A DNA stretch of 64,000 nt from Sandaracinus amylolyticus. Its GTDB lineage: Bacteria; Myxococcota_A; Polyangia; Polyangiales; Sandaracinaceae. The position numbers and the translations under genes were made by a program. The notes under the pieces were generated by a model. The model was not told the DNA's origin. It saw only the letters and a program-made list of their open reading frames with translations, and made no database searches. Location of the stretch: contig NZ_CP011125.1 in NCBI RefSeq assembly GCF_000737325.1, forward strand, positions 3,038,001-3,102,000. Direction: 5' to 3'. Position 1 is the stretch's first letter, and each line of letters opens with the position of its first letter. Of this stretch, positions 10,213 through 20,021 are shown one piece after another.

Positions 10213-10772
10213 GCGCGGTCCCCGAGCTGCGGCGCGCCGCGCTCGCTCGTGCGTCGTCGATGCGCGACGGACGGGTCGCCGAGGTGCTCCGGAGATCGAT
10301 CCCGCAAGTGTTCGAGCGCGCCGGCGATGCGTGGGAGTCGAGCGACGGAACGGTGCGCGCGATCGACGTGCGCCTCGCGGTCGACGGTCACGCGCTCGGG
10401 CTGTGCGAGACGTTCCCTTCGGTGCGCGATGCGGTGATCGCGACGATCACCGCGGAGGCGCCGCGCGTGCTCGGCGCGAGCGTGGTCGAGCTCGCGATCG
10501 TGTGGGGCGTTCGCGAGCGCAGCGTCGAGGCGGGCTATCGCGACGACGGGGGCGAGCCGCTCGATCGCGGGTTCGGCGACGACGTGAAGCGCGCGCTCGT
10601 CGGCTTCCTCCGCGCGAGCGGCGACGACGAGAGCGCGCGTGCGCTCGCGGGCGGTGAGCTCGAGATCGGCGCGCGCGAGATCGACGTGATCGGCGCGCGC
10701 GTGGATGCATCGAAGCTCGAGCCGGCGCTCGCCGCGCTCTACGGCCGCTCGATGCGCGTGATCGTCCGCTAG
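10209..10772 (+). CDS. Hypothetical protein coupled to the slipin gene
   Basis: 187 residues from the GTG overlapping the slipin stop; an internal ATG at 10260 is an alternative. No signal peptide, membrane segment or recognised motif; rich in Ala, Arg, Asp and Val with alternating strands (VRAIDVRLAVDGHALGLCETF, VVELAIVWGVRE). The overlap suggests co-translation with the slipin. Its end overlaps the convergent carboxypeptidase gene by 4 nt. Confidence 0.5.
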   Translation: MSAVPELRRAALARASSMRDGRVAEVLRRSIPQVFERAGDAWESSDGTVRAIDVRLAVDGHALGLCETFPSVRDAVIATITAEAPRVLGASVVELAIVWGVRERSVEAGYRDDGGEPLDRGFGDDVKRALVGFLRASGDDESARALAGGELEIGAREIDVIGARVDASKLEPALAALYGRSMRVIVR

Positions 10773-12529
10773 AGGCCGCCGCCGATCCCGACGCGACGCT
10801 CGACGTGGCCCGTGCGGCAGCTCCCGATGCGCACCGTCGCGGTGCCGCGCCCACGCACCACCCAGCAAAGCGTGCGGCTCGTCGCCGACCCCTGGCTCGC
10901 GGGGAAGAAGATCGAGTGCCCCGCGTCACCGATGCCGCGACCCCAGCCCTCGAGATGCCCGACCGACCGGTGCGACGTGCCGCGCTCCTCGAGCACGCAC
11001 CCTCCGTCGCAGATCACGTCGGCCCAGAGCGCCTCGTTGTGCGGAAGATCCTTCGCGTGCTGCATGCCGTACGTCGGCAGGTAGCCGTGGTTCTCGACGA
11101 CGACGGTGAGCTCGGTGACGTCCTCGCGCAGCGGAGCGACCTCGACGCGGCTCACGACGACGCGCGGCACGAGCGACGCGACGCGCAGCATCAGCGCGCT
11201 CTGCTTCTCGCAGATCGCGGGGAGCTCCTCGTACGACGGGTTCGAGAGCCCGACGCGGCGATCGATGCCGCCCACCTCGACGTCGCCGAGCTGCGGATGA
11301 CGCACGCGCTTCCACGGCCGGAAGATGCGCCCGCGGTTGTGATCCGCGTCCCAGCGCGCGAGCGCGACCCAGTCCTCGCGGCGGAACCGCGTGTAGTAGT
11401 CGACGAACTTCTTCGGTCGCGGCATGCCGAGCCGCGCCATCAGATCCCAGAGCTCGCACACGTAGGAGAGCGCGCCGCGCTGCTCGTACGCCCACTCGCT
11501 GAGCGCGCCGTAGAGCGGCTTGCCGGGCTCGTAGAGGAACTCCTCGTGGCCGCTGACCATCGGATATCCCGTGAGCTCCTCGGCCCACTGCCCGACCTGT
11601 CGATAGACCGCGAGATCGTATGAGCTCATACGATCGTCGGGCACGTCGCCGGGCGGACGGATGAACACGCCACCGAAGGTGTGCAGGTTCAGCCACGCGT
11701 AGAGGCTCGGCGTGCGCGTCGCGTGCTCGACCATCGCGCGCACCTCGGGCTCGCTCGTCGGGAACGCGCCCGCGCCGCGCTGCTGCGGCTCGGCGGCCCA
11801 GCGGAACGGGAAGTTGCGGTTGAGATCGACGTCGGTGTCCGAGAGGAAGTCGGGCGCGGGCACCGTGACGCCGTCGAAGTGCTCGATGCGTCCCTCGGGG
11901 AAGAGCTTGAAGTAGGGCGGCGGGTCGTCGATCGTGCGCGGCACGAGCAGCCCGGGATGCTCCGCGACCTCGACGAAGTCGCCCGCGGGGTCCTCCTTGC
12001 GCATGTAGAGCGCGAGCCCGTCGCCATCGATGTCCTCGGGGATCCACCGCGGATGCGCGCGATTGAGGCGCGAGTCGCGCGGCACCGAGCGCACGTAGCG
12101 ACCGGTCGTGAGCACGGCCTCGGCGCCATCGGGCGAGACGCGCGGCATCACGTGGAAGAGCACGTCCTTCACGATGCGGCGGAGGTGCCGCGGAAGGCCG
12201 ACACCGGAGACGGTCTCGTCGTCGAGGTGCAGCGCGATCACGTCCTCGGCGATCGCGAGCGCGACGCTCGATCCCGAGAGCTCCGACGCGTGCATGTTCG
12301 CGTCGATCCACACGCCGGGCCGCACGCGATCGGGCTCGGGGCCGATCGTGATCACCCAGAGCTCGCGGCCTTCGGGCGTCGTGCCGATCGAGCGCAGACG
12401 TACGATCTCGGGGAACGTGTCGGCCCACGCGCGGAGCTGCGCGGTGAGCGCGGCGTGATCGAGGTAGTCGCGGCGGAAGCCCGTCGAGAGCGCGGCGAGG
12501 CGGGCGCGGGGAGAGTCCTCGTTCCTCAT
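10769..12529 (-). CDS. M14-family zinc carboxypeptidase
   Basis: 586 residues. Zinc ligands are visible as His80 and Glu83 (MHASELSG) and His283 (WLNLHTFGG). The DLNRNFP motif at 235-241 is the substrate carboxylate-binding segment, and Glu359 in YVCELW is the likely general base. These define the carboxypeptidase A/M14 fold, which removes C-terminal residues or cleaves peptidoglycan-type amides. The C-terminal 130 residues resemble the beta-sandwich appended to many bacterial M14 enzymes. No signal peptide is obvious, so cytoplasmic location or non-classical export is open. Transcribed alone and divergent from the kelch lipoprotein. Confidence 0.88.
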   Translation of the reverse strand: MRNEDSPRARLAALSTGFRRDYLDHAALTAQLRAWADTFPEIVRLRSIGTTPEGRELWVITIGPEPDRVRPGVWIDANMHASELSGSSVALAIAEDVIALHLDDETVSGVGLPRHLRRIVKDVLFHVMPRVSPDGAEAVLTTGRYVRSVPRDSRLNRAHPRWIPEDIDGDGLALYMRKEDPAGDFVEVAEHPGLLVPRTIDDPPPYFKLFPEGRIEHFDGVTVPAPDFLSDTDVDLNRNFPFRWAAEPQQRGAGAFPTSEPEVRAMVEHATRTPSLYAWLNLHTFGGVFIRPPGDVPDDRMSSYDLAVYRQVGQWAEELTGYPMVSGHEEFLYEPGKPLYGALSEWAYEQRGALSYVCELWDLMARLGMPRPKKFVDYYTRFRREDWVALARWDADHNRGRIFRPWKRVRHPQLGDVEVGGIDRRVGLSNPSYEELPAICEKQSALMLRVASLVPRVVVSRVEVAPLREDVTELTVVVENHGYLPTYGMQHAKDLPHNEALWADVICDGGCVLEERGTSHRSVGHLEGWGRGIGDAGHSIFFPASQGSATSRTLCWVVRGRGTATVRIGSCRTGHVERRVGIGGGL

Positions 12530-12568
12530 GCAGCGCGGAGTGTAGATTCATTCGCAGCGGGGTGGGCG

Positions 12569-13561
12569 ATGCGCAGCGACGTGATGGTGGGCGCGTGGGC
12601 GGTGCTCGTGATCGGTGCGTGCGGCGACACACGCGACGCGCCGGACGTCGACGCCTCGCAGATCGACGCGAGCGTCGTCGATGCCGCGACGTCGAGCGCG
12701 TGGCGCAGCGAGCCCGCGGTGCCGGAGCGCATCCAGGAGATCACGGGCGCGGTGCACGGAGGGCGCCTCTGGATCGCAGGAGGGCTCGATGCCTCGGGCG
12801 CGACCTCGAGCGTGGTGCGCATCTTCGATCCCGACACGAGCACGTGGAGCGAGGGCCCGCCGCTCCCGCGCCCGCGCCATCACGCGATGATGGTGTCGAC
12901 CGGCGAGGACCTCTACGTGATCGGCGGGATGGAGACGCTCGAGTTCGATCCGCTCGAGACGGCGTGGGTGCTGCGCGAGGGAGCGAGCGCGTGGGAGGAG
13001 ATCGCACCGCTGCCCGAGGGTCGCGGCGCGGGGATCGCCGGCGTGATCGGCGATCGGATCGTGGTCGCGGGCGGCAACGCCACGCGGGGCGGGCTCGCGA
13101 CGAGCACGCTGCGCTACGACGTCGCGAACGATCGCTGGGATGCAGGCGCTGCGATCCCGACGGAGCGCGAGCACCTCGGCGGCTTCGTGCACGACGGACA
13201 GCTGTGGGTGATCGCGGGGCGTCGCAACTCGCTGTCGACGAACACCGACGTGGTCGAGCTCTACGATCCGATCGCCGACACGTGGCGTCCCGGGCCGAGC
13301 ATCCCGACGCGTCGTGGTGGCTTCGGGATCGCGGTGCTCGACGGCACGGCGTACGCGGTCGGCGGCGAGCAGCCGGATCGCGCGCTCGACTCGGTGGAGG
13401 CGCTCGATCTCGCGCGCGAGACGTGGTCGGAGATCGAGTCGGTACCGACGCCGCGCCACGGGCACGTCGTGCTCGCGGCCGCGGGGCGCATATGGGTCGT
13501 CGGGGGCGGAGATCGTCCGACGTTCGCAGCAGTCGACGTGGTCGAGAGCTTCGCGCCGTGA
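12569..13561 (+). CDS. Kelch-repeat lipoprotein
   Basis: 330 residues. A short lipoprotein signal (WAVLVIGAC) is followed by an Asp/Ala/Ser linker (DAPDVDASQIDASVVDAATS) and about six kelch motifs. Each has a GG pair and the Trp spacing typical of the family (LWIAGGLDASG, DLYVIGGMETL, RIVVAGGNATRG, LWVIAGRRNS, TAYAVGGEQPD, RIWVVGGGDRP). Kelch units fold into a beta-propeller used for protein or glycan binding. The ATG at 12569 is chosen because the signal peptide starts there. It probably sits on the outer or inner membrane, facing the periplasm or outside. No binding partner is indicated by neighbours. Confidence 0.85.
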   Translation: MRSDVMVGAWAVLVIGACGDTRDAPDVDASQIDASVVDAATSSAWRSEPAVPERIQEITGAVHGGRLWIAGGLDASGATSSVVRIFDPDTSTWSEGPPLPRPRHHAMMVSTGEDLYVIGGMETLEFDPLETAWVLREGASAWEEIAPLPEGRGAGIAGVIGDRIVVAGGNATRGGLATSTLRYDVANDRWDAGAAIPTEREHLGGFVHDGQLWVIAGRRNSLSTNTDVVELYDPIADTWRPGPSIPTRRGGFGIAVLDGTAYAVGGEQPDRALDSVEALDLARETWSEIESVPTPRHGHVVLAAAGRIWVVGGGDRPTFAAVDVVESFAP

Positions 13562-13930
13562 TCACCGCCGCATCGTGATCACGAGGCGGATGCGCGAGAC
13601 GTCGGCGGCGAGCGGATACGTGCTGGTCGAGAGCGCCCGTGCGAGGCACTCGAGGCGCGGCTCTCCTTCGCGCGACGCATCCAGCTTCATCAGCGCGAGC
13701 ACGCGACCATCGGGCGCCACACCGAGCCCGAACGAATAGGCGCCCGGCTCGCCCTCGGCGCGAGCGCCACGAGATGCACGATGAGCGCGACGATCCCCCA
13801 GCGCACGCGCGTTCGACAACGCGAGCGCGCGTGTGTTCCGGATCAGCTCCGATCGAGCGCGTCGAGCAGCGCGGCGAACGACGAGAACCGCGCCTGCGCG
13901 AGCGGCGCGACCATCTCGCGTCGCGCGCAC
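13562..13930 (-). CDS. Possible small TonB-C/AgmX-like protein or gene fragment, start unresolved
   Basis: The last 90 codons of this frame look like the second half of the TonB C-terminal-type domain common in myxobacterial proteins: a GAYSFGLGVAPDGRV strand pair, a lone Cys in LECLARAL, then a closing strand IRLVITMRR. Upstream, the frame runs 88 nt into the SMI1/KNR4 gene and becomes Arg-rich, which looks non-coding. Either the gene starts at a TTG or CTG near 13800-13840, or it is a remnant that lost its signal peptide and first half. Compare the intact double-domain protein at 32026-32814. Confidence 0.35.
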   Translation of the reverse strand: MRATRDGRAARAGAVLVVRRAARRARSELIRNTRALALSNARALGDRRAHRASRGARAEGEPGAYSFGLGVAPDGRVLALMKLDASREGEPRLECLARALSTSTYPLAADVSRIRLVITMRR

Positions 13931-14436
13931 GCGACCGGACCGAGCGCGATGAGCGCCTCGTGATCGAACGCGACCACGCGCGCGTCACCCCACTCGTCGC
14001 GCGCCGCCAGATCGATGCACAGCGGGCCCGCGTCGTTCCCGTCCTCGCCGATCACGACGAAGCCCGCGCGCTCGAGCGGGGACCACGCGTCGAGCAGGCT
14101 CTCGAGGTCGCGCAGCGGCGAGTCCGACCACAACGCCGGCAGGCGCAGCCGCTCGCTCTCGAGCGGCCCGATCGAGCTCGTCGAGAGCCACGCGCGCACG
14201 AGCGGCGGTAGCTTCGCGCCGATGCGCTCCTCCACGCGCTGCAGGTCGCCCGGCGCGACACGCGGCTCCGTCGCGCGCCAGCGCACCCAGCCCGAAGGAT
14301 CCGGCTCTCCGTCCCACATCGCCGGCGGCACGCCGCCGTCGTCGGGATCGAAGGGCGGCTCCTTGGCGACGTAGACGTTCTTGCCCGCAGCGATCCACCG
14401 CCGCGTCAGCGCCTCGATGCGCTCACCCGCCTGCAT
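13843..14436 (-). CDS. SMI1/KNR4-like protein
   Basis: 197 residues from the ATG at 14436. The central motif (LQRVEERIGAKLPPLVRAWLS) is the SMI1/KNR4 opening helix pair, followed by hydrophobic strands (FVVIGEDGNDAGPLCIDLA, DARVVAFDHEALIALG). In bacteria this fold is often an immunity protein to contact-dependent or polymorphic toxins, but many members are orphan. No toxin gene lies next to it, so the immunity role is only an option. Confidence 0.6.
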   Translation of the reverse strand: MQAGERIEALTRRWIAAGKNVYVAKEPPFDPDDGGVPPAMWDGEPDPSGWVRWRATEPRVAPGDLQRVEERIGAKLPPLVRAWLSTSSIGPLESERLRLPALWSDSPLRDLESLLDAWSPLERAGFVVIGEDGNDAGPLCIDLAARDEWGDARVVAFDHEALIALGPVACARREMVAPLAQARFSSFAALLDALDRS

Positions 14437-14554
14437 TGTCGACGCGTCTCCCCTAGCTCGTCGACGCGCGCGTCGCGCATCACGGCTCACTGCACACACT
14501 GCGTCGCGCGCGGCGTCCACCACGCCGCGCGCGCTCGTCACGTCGCGATCGGGA

Positions 14555-15970
<1,416 letters not shown>

Positions 15971-16019
15971 GAGTGCGTATCTCGGGTGGCAGGATAGGTT
16001 GCTGCGCACTTCGGCCGTC

Positions 16020-16062
16020 GTGCGGTGGCTCACTCGCGAACCCCGCGCGTGCGGTGGCTCAC
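16020..16062. repeat. 14-bp direct repeat upstream of boxB
   Basis: The sequence GTGCGGTGGCTCAC occurs at 16020-16033 and again at 16049-16062, a 29-bp offset, about 50-90 bp before the boxB start. The spacing of nearly three helical turns would suit a regulator binding on one face of DNA. A chance duplication cannot be excluded. Confidence 0.45.
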
Positions 16063-16139
16063 CCGCGTCTTTCTGCGCGTGGAAAGGCGCTGTGATCACT
16101 CACGGAAACGCATGACCCGACGCGCGTGAAAACGCGCAC

Positions 16140-16165
16140 GGCGAGGTGCTTCGTAGCACCTCGCC
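16140..16165 (-). terminator. Hairpin between boxC and boxB
   Basis: A perfect 11-bp stem (16140-16150 with 16155-16165) with a 4-nt loop lies about 50 nt after the boxC stop. Read on the minus strand, a short TTTT tract follows some 12 nt later. A second small hairpin with a GAAA loop lies at about 16122-16137. They probably stop or attenuate boxC transcription before boxB. Confidence 0.6.
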
Positions 16166-16213
16166 GCGGTGTGAACACGCGTGTTAACTCGTGCGTCGTG
16201 TGCCGCTGCGCGA

Positions 16214-17848
16214 TTAGCAGCGCGTCCACGCGAAGACGGCACGATCGGGCTGCCCGTACTTCGTGAGCGCGCCCTGCGGACCGACCGCATTGGGTCGCTG
16301 GAAGATCCAGTTCTGCCACGCGCTGAGGCGCGCGAAGATCTTCGTCTCCATCGTCTCGGGGCCCGCGAAGCGGAGGCTCGCTTCCATGCCCGTGAGCGCG
16401 TCGGGCGAGAGGCTCGCGCGCTCTTCGATCGCGATGCGCACGTCGTCGTCCCAGTCGATCTCGTCGGGCGCGACGGTGACGAGACCGAGCGCGTTCGCGT
16501 CCTCGGTCGTGATCGCGCCTTCGGTCGCGAGGACCTTCTGCACGCGCTCGGGCTCGCGCTGGAAGCGCGCCTCGAGGCGCGAGAGGCCGTGGCTCATCGG
16601 GAGCGCGCCCGCGTTCGCCGGAGACACCGCGATGGCGACCTCCTCGTCGTCGTCCGCGAGCATGTAGATGCGGTCCGACGCGAGCGCGAGCTCGAGCAGC
16701 GAGCCACCGAACGCCGAGCTCTTCTCGATCAGCGCGAAGATCGATCGCGACGTGAGATCGAGGCGGCGCAGCACGCGCGCCTGCAGGCGCAGGATCTCGT
16801 TCGCCAGCCAGTGATCCTTCGCCGCGTGCAGCGCGCGATCGGTCGCGACGACCTTCGCCGCGTCACCCTCGGTGCGCAGCACGAGCATGCCGACGTCGAG
16901 GTGATCGATGCGCAGGCGCAGCAGCGCGTCGTCGAGCTCGCGGAACGCACGCAGCGACCACTGCGACGCGCCCGCCGCTTGGATCGCATCGCCGCCCTCG
17001 GGGGTCGATCCCGTCGGCGCCTTCATCGTCAGCGTCGCGACGCGCGTCGTCGCGTCGATCGCGAGCGTGACGAAGCGATAACGATAGGTGCCGCCGTCGA
17101 TCTCGGGCGCGAGCGCGTCGAGCTCGATGCCCGCGCCCTTCCTCGCGTCGCCCGCCTTCTTCGCGAGCGATGCCGCGCGCTCCTTCACCGCGTCCGCGAA
17201 CCGGCTGCGCGGCGCGATCGCGTCGACGAGGCCCCACTCGACCGCGCGCTTGCCGCGCACGCCCTCGCTGGTCGTGCAGAACACGTCGGCGAGGTCACGG
17301 CGCACCTTGCGCTTGTCGACGACGCGCGTGAGGCCGCCGGTGCCCGGGAGCACGGCGAGCAGCGGCACCTCGGGCAGGCTCACCGCGCTCGAGCCGTCGT
17401 CGACGAGGAGGATCTCGTCGCACGCGAGCGCGAGCTCGTAGCCACCGCCGGCGCAGGCACCGTTCACCGCGCACAGGAACTTGATGCCGCTGTGCTTCGA
17501 CGCGTCCTCGAGGTACAGGCGCGTCTCGTTGGTGAACTTGCAGAAGTTGACCTTCCACGCGTGGGTGCTCGAGCCGAGCATGTAGATGTTCGCGCCCGAG
17601 CAGAACACGCGATCGGTGCCGCTCGTGACGACCACGCACTTCACCTCGGGGTGCTCGAAGCGCACGCGCTGGATCGCGTCGGCGAGCTCGATGTCGACGC
17701 CGAGGTCGTACGAGTTGAGCTTGAGCTCGTAGCCTTCCTTCAATCCGCCGTTCGGATCGACCTGCATCGCGAGCGTCGCGATCTCTCCGTCGAACGAGAG
17801 CTTCCAGTGCTTGTAGCGGCTCGGGTGCGTGTCGAACGAGATGGTCAT
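16214..17848 (-). CDS. boxC: Benzoyl-CoA-dihydrodiol lyase BoxC
   Basis: 544 residues with two crotonase-type halves. The first half shows the oxyanion-hole strands (DRVFCSGANIYMLGSS, AVNGACAGGGYELALACDEI, PEVPLLAVLPGTGGL). The second half is more diverged (SSAFGGSLLELALASDRIYML). BoxC opens the ring of the 2,3-epoxide/dihydrodiol of benzoyl-CoA, releasing formate and a semialdehyde-CoA. The ATG at 17848 gives the family start. The pair boxC-boxB, without boxA nearby, indicates aerobic benzoate-type aromatic breakdown. Confidence 0.95.
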   Translation of the reverse strand: MTISFDTHPSRYKHWKLSFDGEIATLAMQVDPNGGLKEGYELKLNSYDLGVDIELADAIQRVRFEHPEVKCVVVTSGTDRVFCSGANIYMLGSSTHAWKVNFCKFTNETRLYLEDASKHSGIKFLCAVNGACAGGGYELALACDEILLVDDGSSAVSLPEVPLLAVLPGTGGLTRVVDKRKVRRDLADVFCTTSEGVRGKRAVEWGLVDAIAPRSRFADAVKERAASLAKKAGDARKGAGIELDALAPEIDGGTYRYRFVTLAIDATTRVATLTMKAPTGSTPEGGDAIQAAGASQWSLRAFRELDDALLRLRIDHLDVGMLVLRTEGDAAKVVATDRALHAAKDHWLANEILRLQARVLRRLDLTSRSIFALIEKSSAFGGSLLELALASDRIYMLADDDEEVAIAVSPANAGALPMSHGLSRLEARFQREPERVQKVLATEGAITTEDANALGLVTVAPDEIDWDDDVRIAIEERASLSPDALTGMEASLRFAGPETMETKIFARLSAWQNWIFQRPNAVGPQGALTKYGQPDRAVFAWTRC

Positions 17849-17939
17849 GGTGACCGGGCACGATACGCGAGCGTCGTGATCGCCGTGGAGCCGGAAGTGC
17901 GGATCCGCACCGGGAACCGCGGCGGTATGCTCGTGGCGC

Positions 17940-18596
17940 GTGATCGATCTCAACTCCAAGACCGTCGAGTGCTGGTTCGACTACTCGAGCCCGTTCGCGT
18001 ACCTCGGGACGACGCAGATCGAGCGCGTCGCGCGCGAGCACGGTGCGCGCGTCGCGTGGCGGCCGTTCCTGCTCGGCGCGCTGTTCAAGCAGATCGGGAC
18101 GCCGCTCGTGCCGCTCGAGAGCTTCGGTGAAGCGAAGCGCCGTCACGCGCGGATCGATCTCGAGCGCTGGGCGGATCACTGGGGCGTGCCGTTCCGCTTC
18201 ACGTCGCGCTTCCCGCTGCGCACCGTCGACGCGCTGCGCGTGACGCTGCTGCTCGACGACGCTCTGTCGCTCGAGGGAGACAGGCGCGCGTCGCTCGTGC
18301 ACGCGATCATGCGTGCGTGCTGGGTCGAGGATCGTGACCCTGCCGATCCGGACGTGCTGCGCGCGTGCTTGCGCGAGGCGTCGCTCGATCCCGCGCTGCT
18401 CGATCGAGCAGGCGACGCGAAGCAGACGCTCTTCGACGCGACGACACGCGCGATGGAGATCGGTGCGCCGGGCGCCCCGTGTTTCGTGGTCGGGAATCAG
18501 CTGTTCTGGGGGCAGGACCGGCTCGACTTCGTGGGCAAGGCGCTCGCGGGGTGGCGTGTGCCGGCGCCTGGCTCCAGAGTTTCGGGCTCAACGTGA
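17940..18596 (+). CDS. 2-hydroxychromene-2-carboxylate isomerase-like (DsbA-fold, kappa-GST type)
   Basis: 218 residues from a GTG. The opening VECWFDYSSPFAYLG carries the Ser (16/17) that activates glutathione in HCCA isomerase and kappa-class GST. GAPGAPCFVVGNQLFWGQDRLDFV near the C-terminus is the conserved cis-Pro and FWGQDRL region. In naphthalene pathways the enzyme converts 2-hydroxychromene-2-carboxylate; many homologues act on unknown aromatics. It is divergent from boxC, 91 bp apart, so a link with aromatic metabolism is plausible. Its stop overlaps the GTG of the next gene (GTGA). Confidence 0.85.
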   Translation: MIDLNSKTVECWFDYSSPFAYLGTTQIERVAREHGARVAWRPFLLGALFKQIGTPLVPLESFGEAKRRHARIDLERWADHWGVPFRFTSRFPLRTVDALRVTLLLDDALSLEGDRRASLVHAIMRACWVEDRDPADPDVLRACLREASLDPALLDRAGDAKQTLFDATTRAMEIGAPGAPCFVVGNQLFWGQDRLDFVGKALAGWRVPAPGSRVSGST

Positions 18597-19984
18597 CCTT
18601 CTCGTTCCTCGGCATCCCCGTGCGCGTCCACGGGTTCTTCTGGCTCTCCGCCGTGTTCCTCGGCATGCCGTGGTACCGGGACGAGCCGATCGGGCTCACG
18701 TGGTGGATCCCGATCGTCTTCGTCGCGATCCTCCTGCACGAGATGGGGCATGCGCTCGCTGCGCGGCGCTACGGGTTGAACCCCGAGGTGCACCTGCTCG
18801 CGTTCGGCGGCGTGACGCGCATGGCCGCAGGCAGGCTCACGCACGCGCGGAGCATCTGGGTCAGCTTCGCCGGGCCGCTCGTCGGGCTCGTCATCGGAGG
18901 CGCGGCCTACTTCGCGCTCACGTCGGTGGCGATGCCGCGTGTCGCGACGATGATCGCGCGTGACATCTTCCTCACCAACTTCTGGTGGGCGATCTTCAAC
19001 CTGGTTCCGATCGTCGGTCTCGACGGCGGGAACATCATGGCCGCCGCGCTAGATCGCTTCTTCGGTGCGCGCGGTCAGCGTTTCGCACGTCTGTTCTCGA
19101 TCGTCGTCGCGGCTGCGCTGATCGCGCTGGCGCTCGCGGTGCAGAACCTCTTCATGGTGTTCGTGATCGGGATGCTCGCCTGGCAGAACTACCGCGAGTG
19201 GCAGGCGAGCTCGCAGTTCGCCGATCGACTTCAGAGCCAGGCGCGCATGCGTCCGCGCGCGCCCGCACCGCAGTCCGAGTCGCTCGAGGCGCCGCTGCGC
19301 GAAGGTTGGTCGGCGCTCGAGGCCGGCGATGCGCCGCGCGTGCATCGCATCGCGGAGGCGCTCGTGTCGCGCGCTCGGAGCGACGACGATCGCTTCGACG
19401 TCGCGCACCTGCTCGCGTGGGGCCGCGCGCTCACCAACGATCCCGAGGGCGCCGCGCAGGCGCTCCGCATGCTGCCGCGCGGTCGTCTTCCCGACGCGCT
19501 GCTCGAGGGCGTGATCCAGCTCGAGCTCGGCCGTCCCGCGCAGGCGGTGAAGCCGCTCGCGGAGGCGATCGTCGGCCGCGCGGACGACTTCGTCGCGAAG
19601 CGTCTCGCGCGCGCCGCAGCGGGATCGGCGCGCTACGACGACGTGCTCGCGATCCTCGACGACGCAGGTAAGAGCGAAGCGGTCGGCGTGCGTGCGCTCC
19701 AGATCGTCGTGAACGAGGCGTTCTACGCGGGGCACCACGAGCCCGCGGCGAAGCTCGGCGAGCGACTCTTCGCGCGCTTCGGGCAGGCGAGCGACGCGTT
19801 CAACGTCGCGTGCGCGCTCGGTCAGCTGGGGCGCGGCGCGGACGCGCTCGGGTGGCTCGAGAAGGCGATCGACGCGGGGCTCTCCGATCCCTCGGTGATC
19901 GATCGCGATGGGGATCTCGCGCCGCTGCGCGCGCTCCCGGAGTTCCAGGCGCTGCGCGTGAAGGCGGGCCTCGCGACGACGTGA
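18593..19984 (+). CDS. M50 site-2 protease-like membrane metalloprotease fused to TPR repeats
   Basis: 463 residues. HExxH is at 49-53 (LLHEMGH) inside the first membrane region, and the third ligand is Asp144 in VGLDGG, as in S2P proteases. Several membrane helices follow up to about residue 200 (FSIVVAAALIALALAVQNLFMVFVIGML). From about residue 230 the protein is soluble and helical with TPR-like repeats (LLAWGRALTNDPEGAAQALRML, NVACALGQLGRGADALGWLEKAID). Such enzymes cut membrane-bound substrates. The start at 18593 overlaps the previous stop; GTG 18551 is an alternative. The TPR tail may recruit substrate. Confidence 0.85.
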   Translation: MTFSFLGIPVRVHGFFWLSAVFLGMPWYRDEPIGLTWWIPIVFVAILLHEMGHALAARRYGLNPEVHLLAFGGVTRMAAGRLTHARSIWVSFAGPLVGLVIGGAAYFALTSVAMPRVATMIARDIFLTNFWWAIFNLVPIVGLDGGNIMAAALDRFFGARGQRFARLFSIVVAAALIALALAVQNLFMVFVIGMLAWQNYREWQASSQFADRLQSQARMRPRAPAPQSESLEAPLREGWSALEAGDAPRVHRIAEALVSRARSDDDRFDVAHLLAWGRALTNDPEGAAQALRMLPRGRLPDALLEGVIQLELGRPAQAVKPLAEAIVGRADDFVAKRLARAAAGSARYDDVLAILDDAGKSEAVGVRALQIVVNEAFYAGHHEPAAKLGERLFARFGQASDAFNVACALGQLGRGADALGWLEKAIDAGLSDPSVIDRDGDLAPLRALPEFQALRVKAGLATT

Positions 19985-20021
19985 GCTGAGTCGCTGCGCG
20001 CCCGGTGTTAGGCTCGCGGCG

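Noticed and set aside
11681-12568. N-terminal extension of the kelch protein
   Set aside because: It is antisense to the M14 carboxypeptidase, and the signal peptide begins at 12569.
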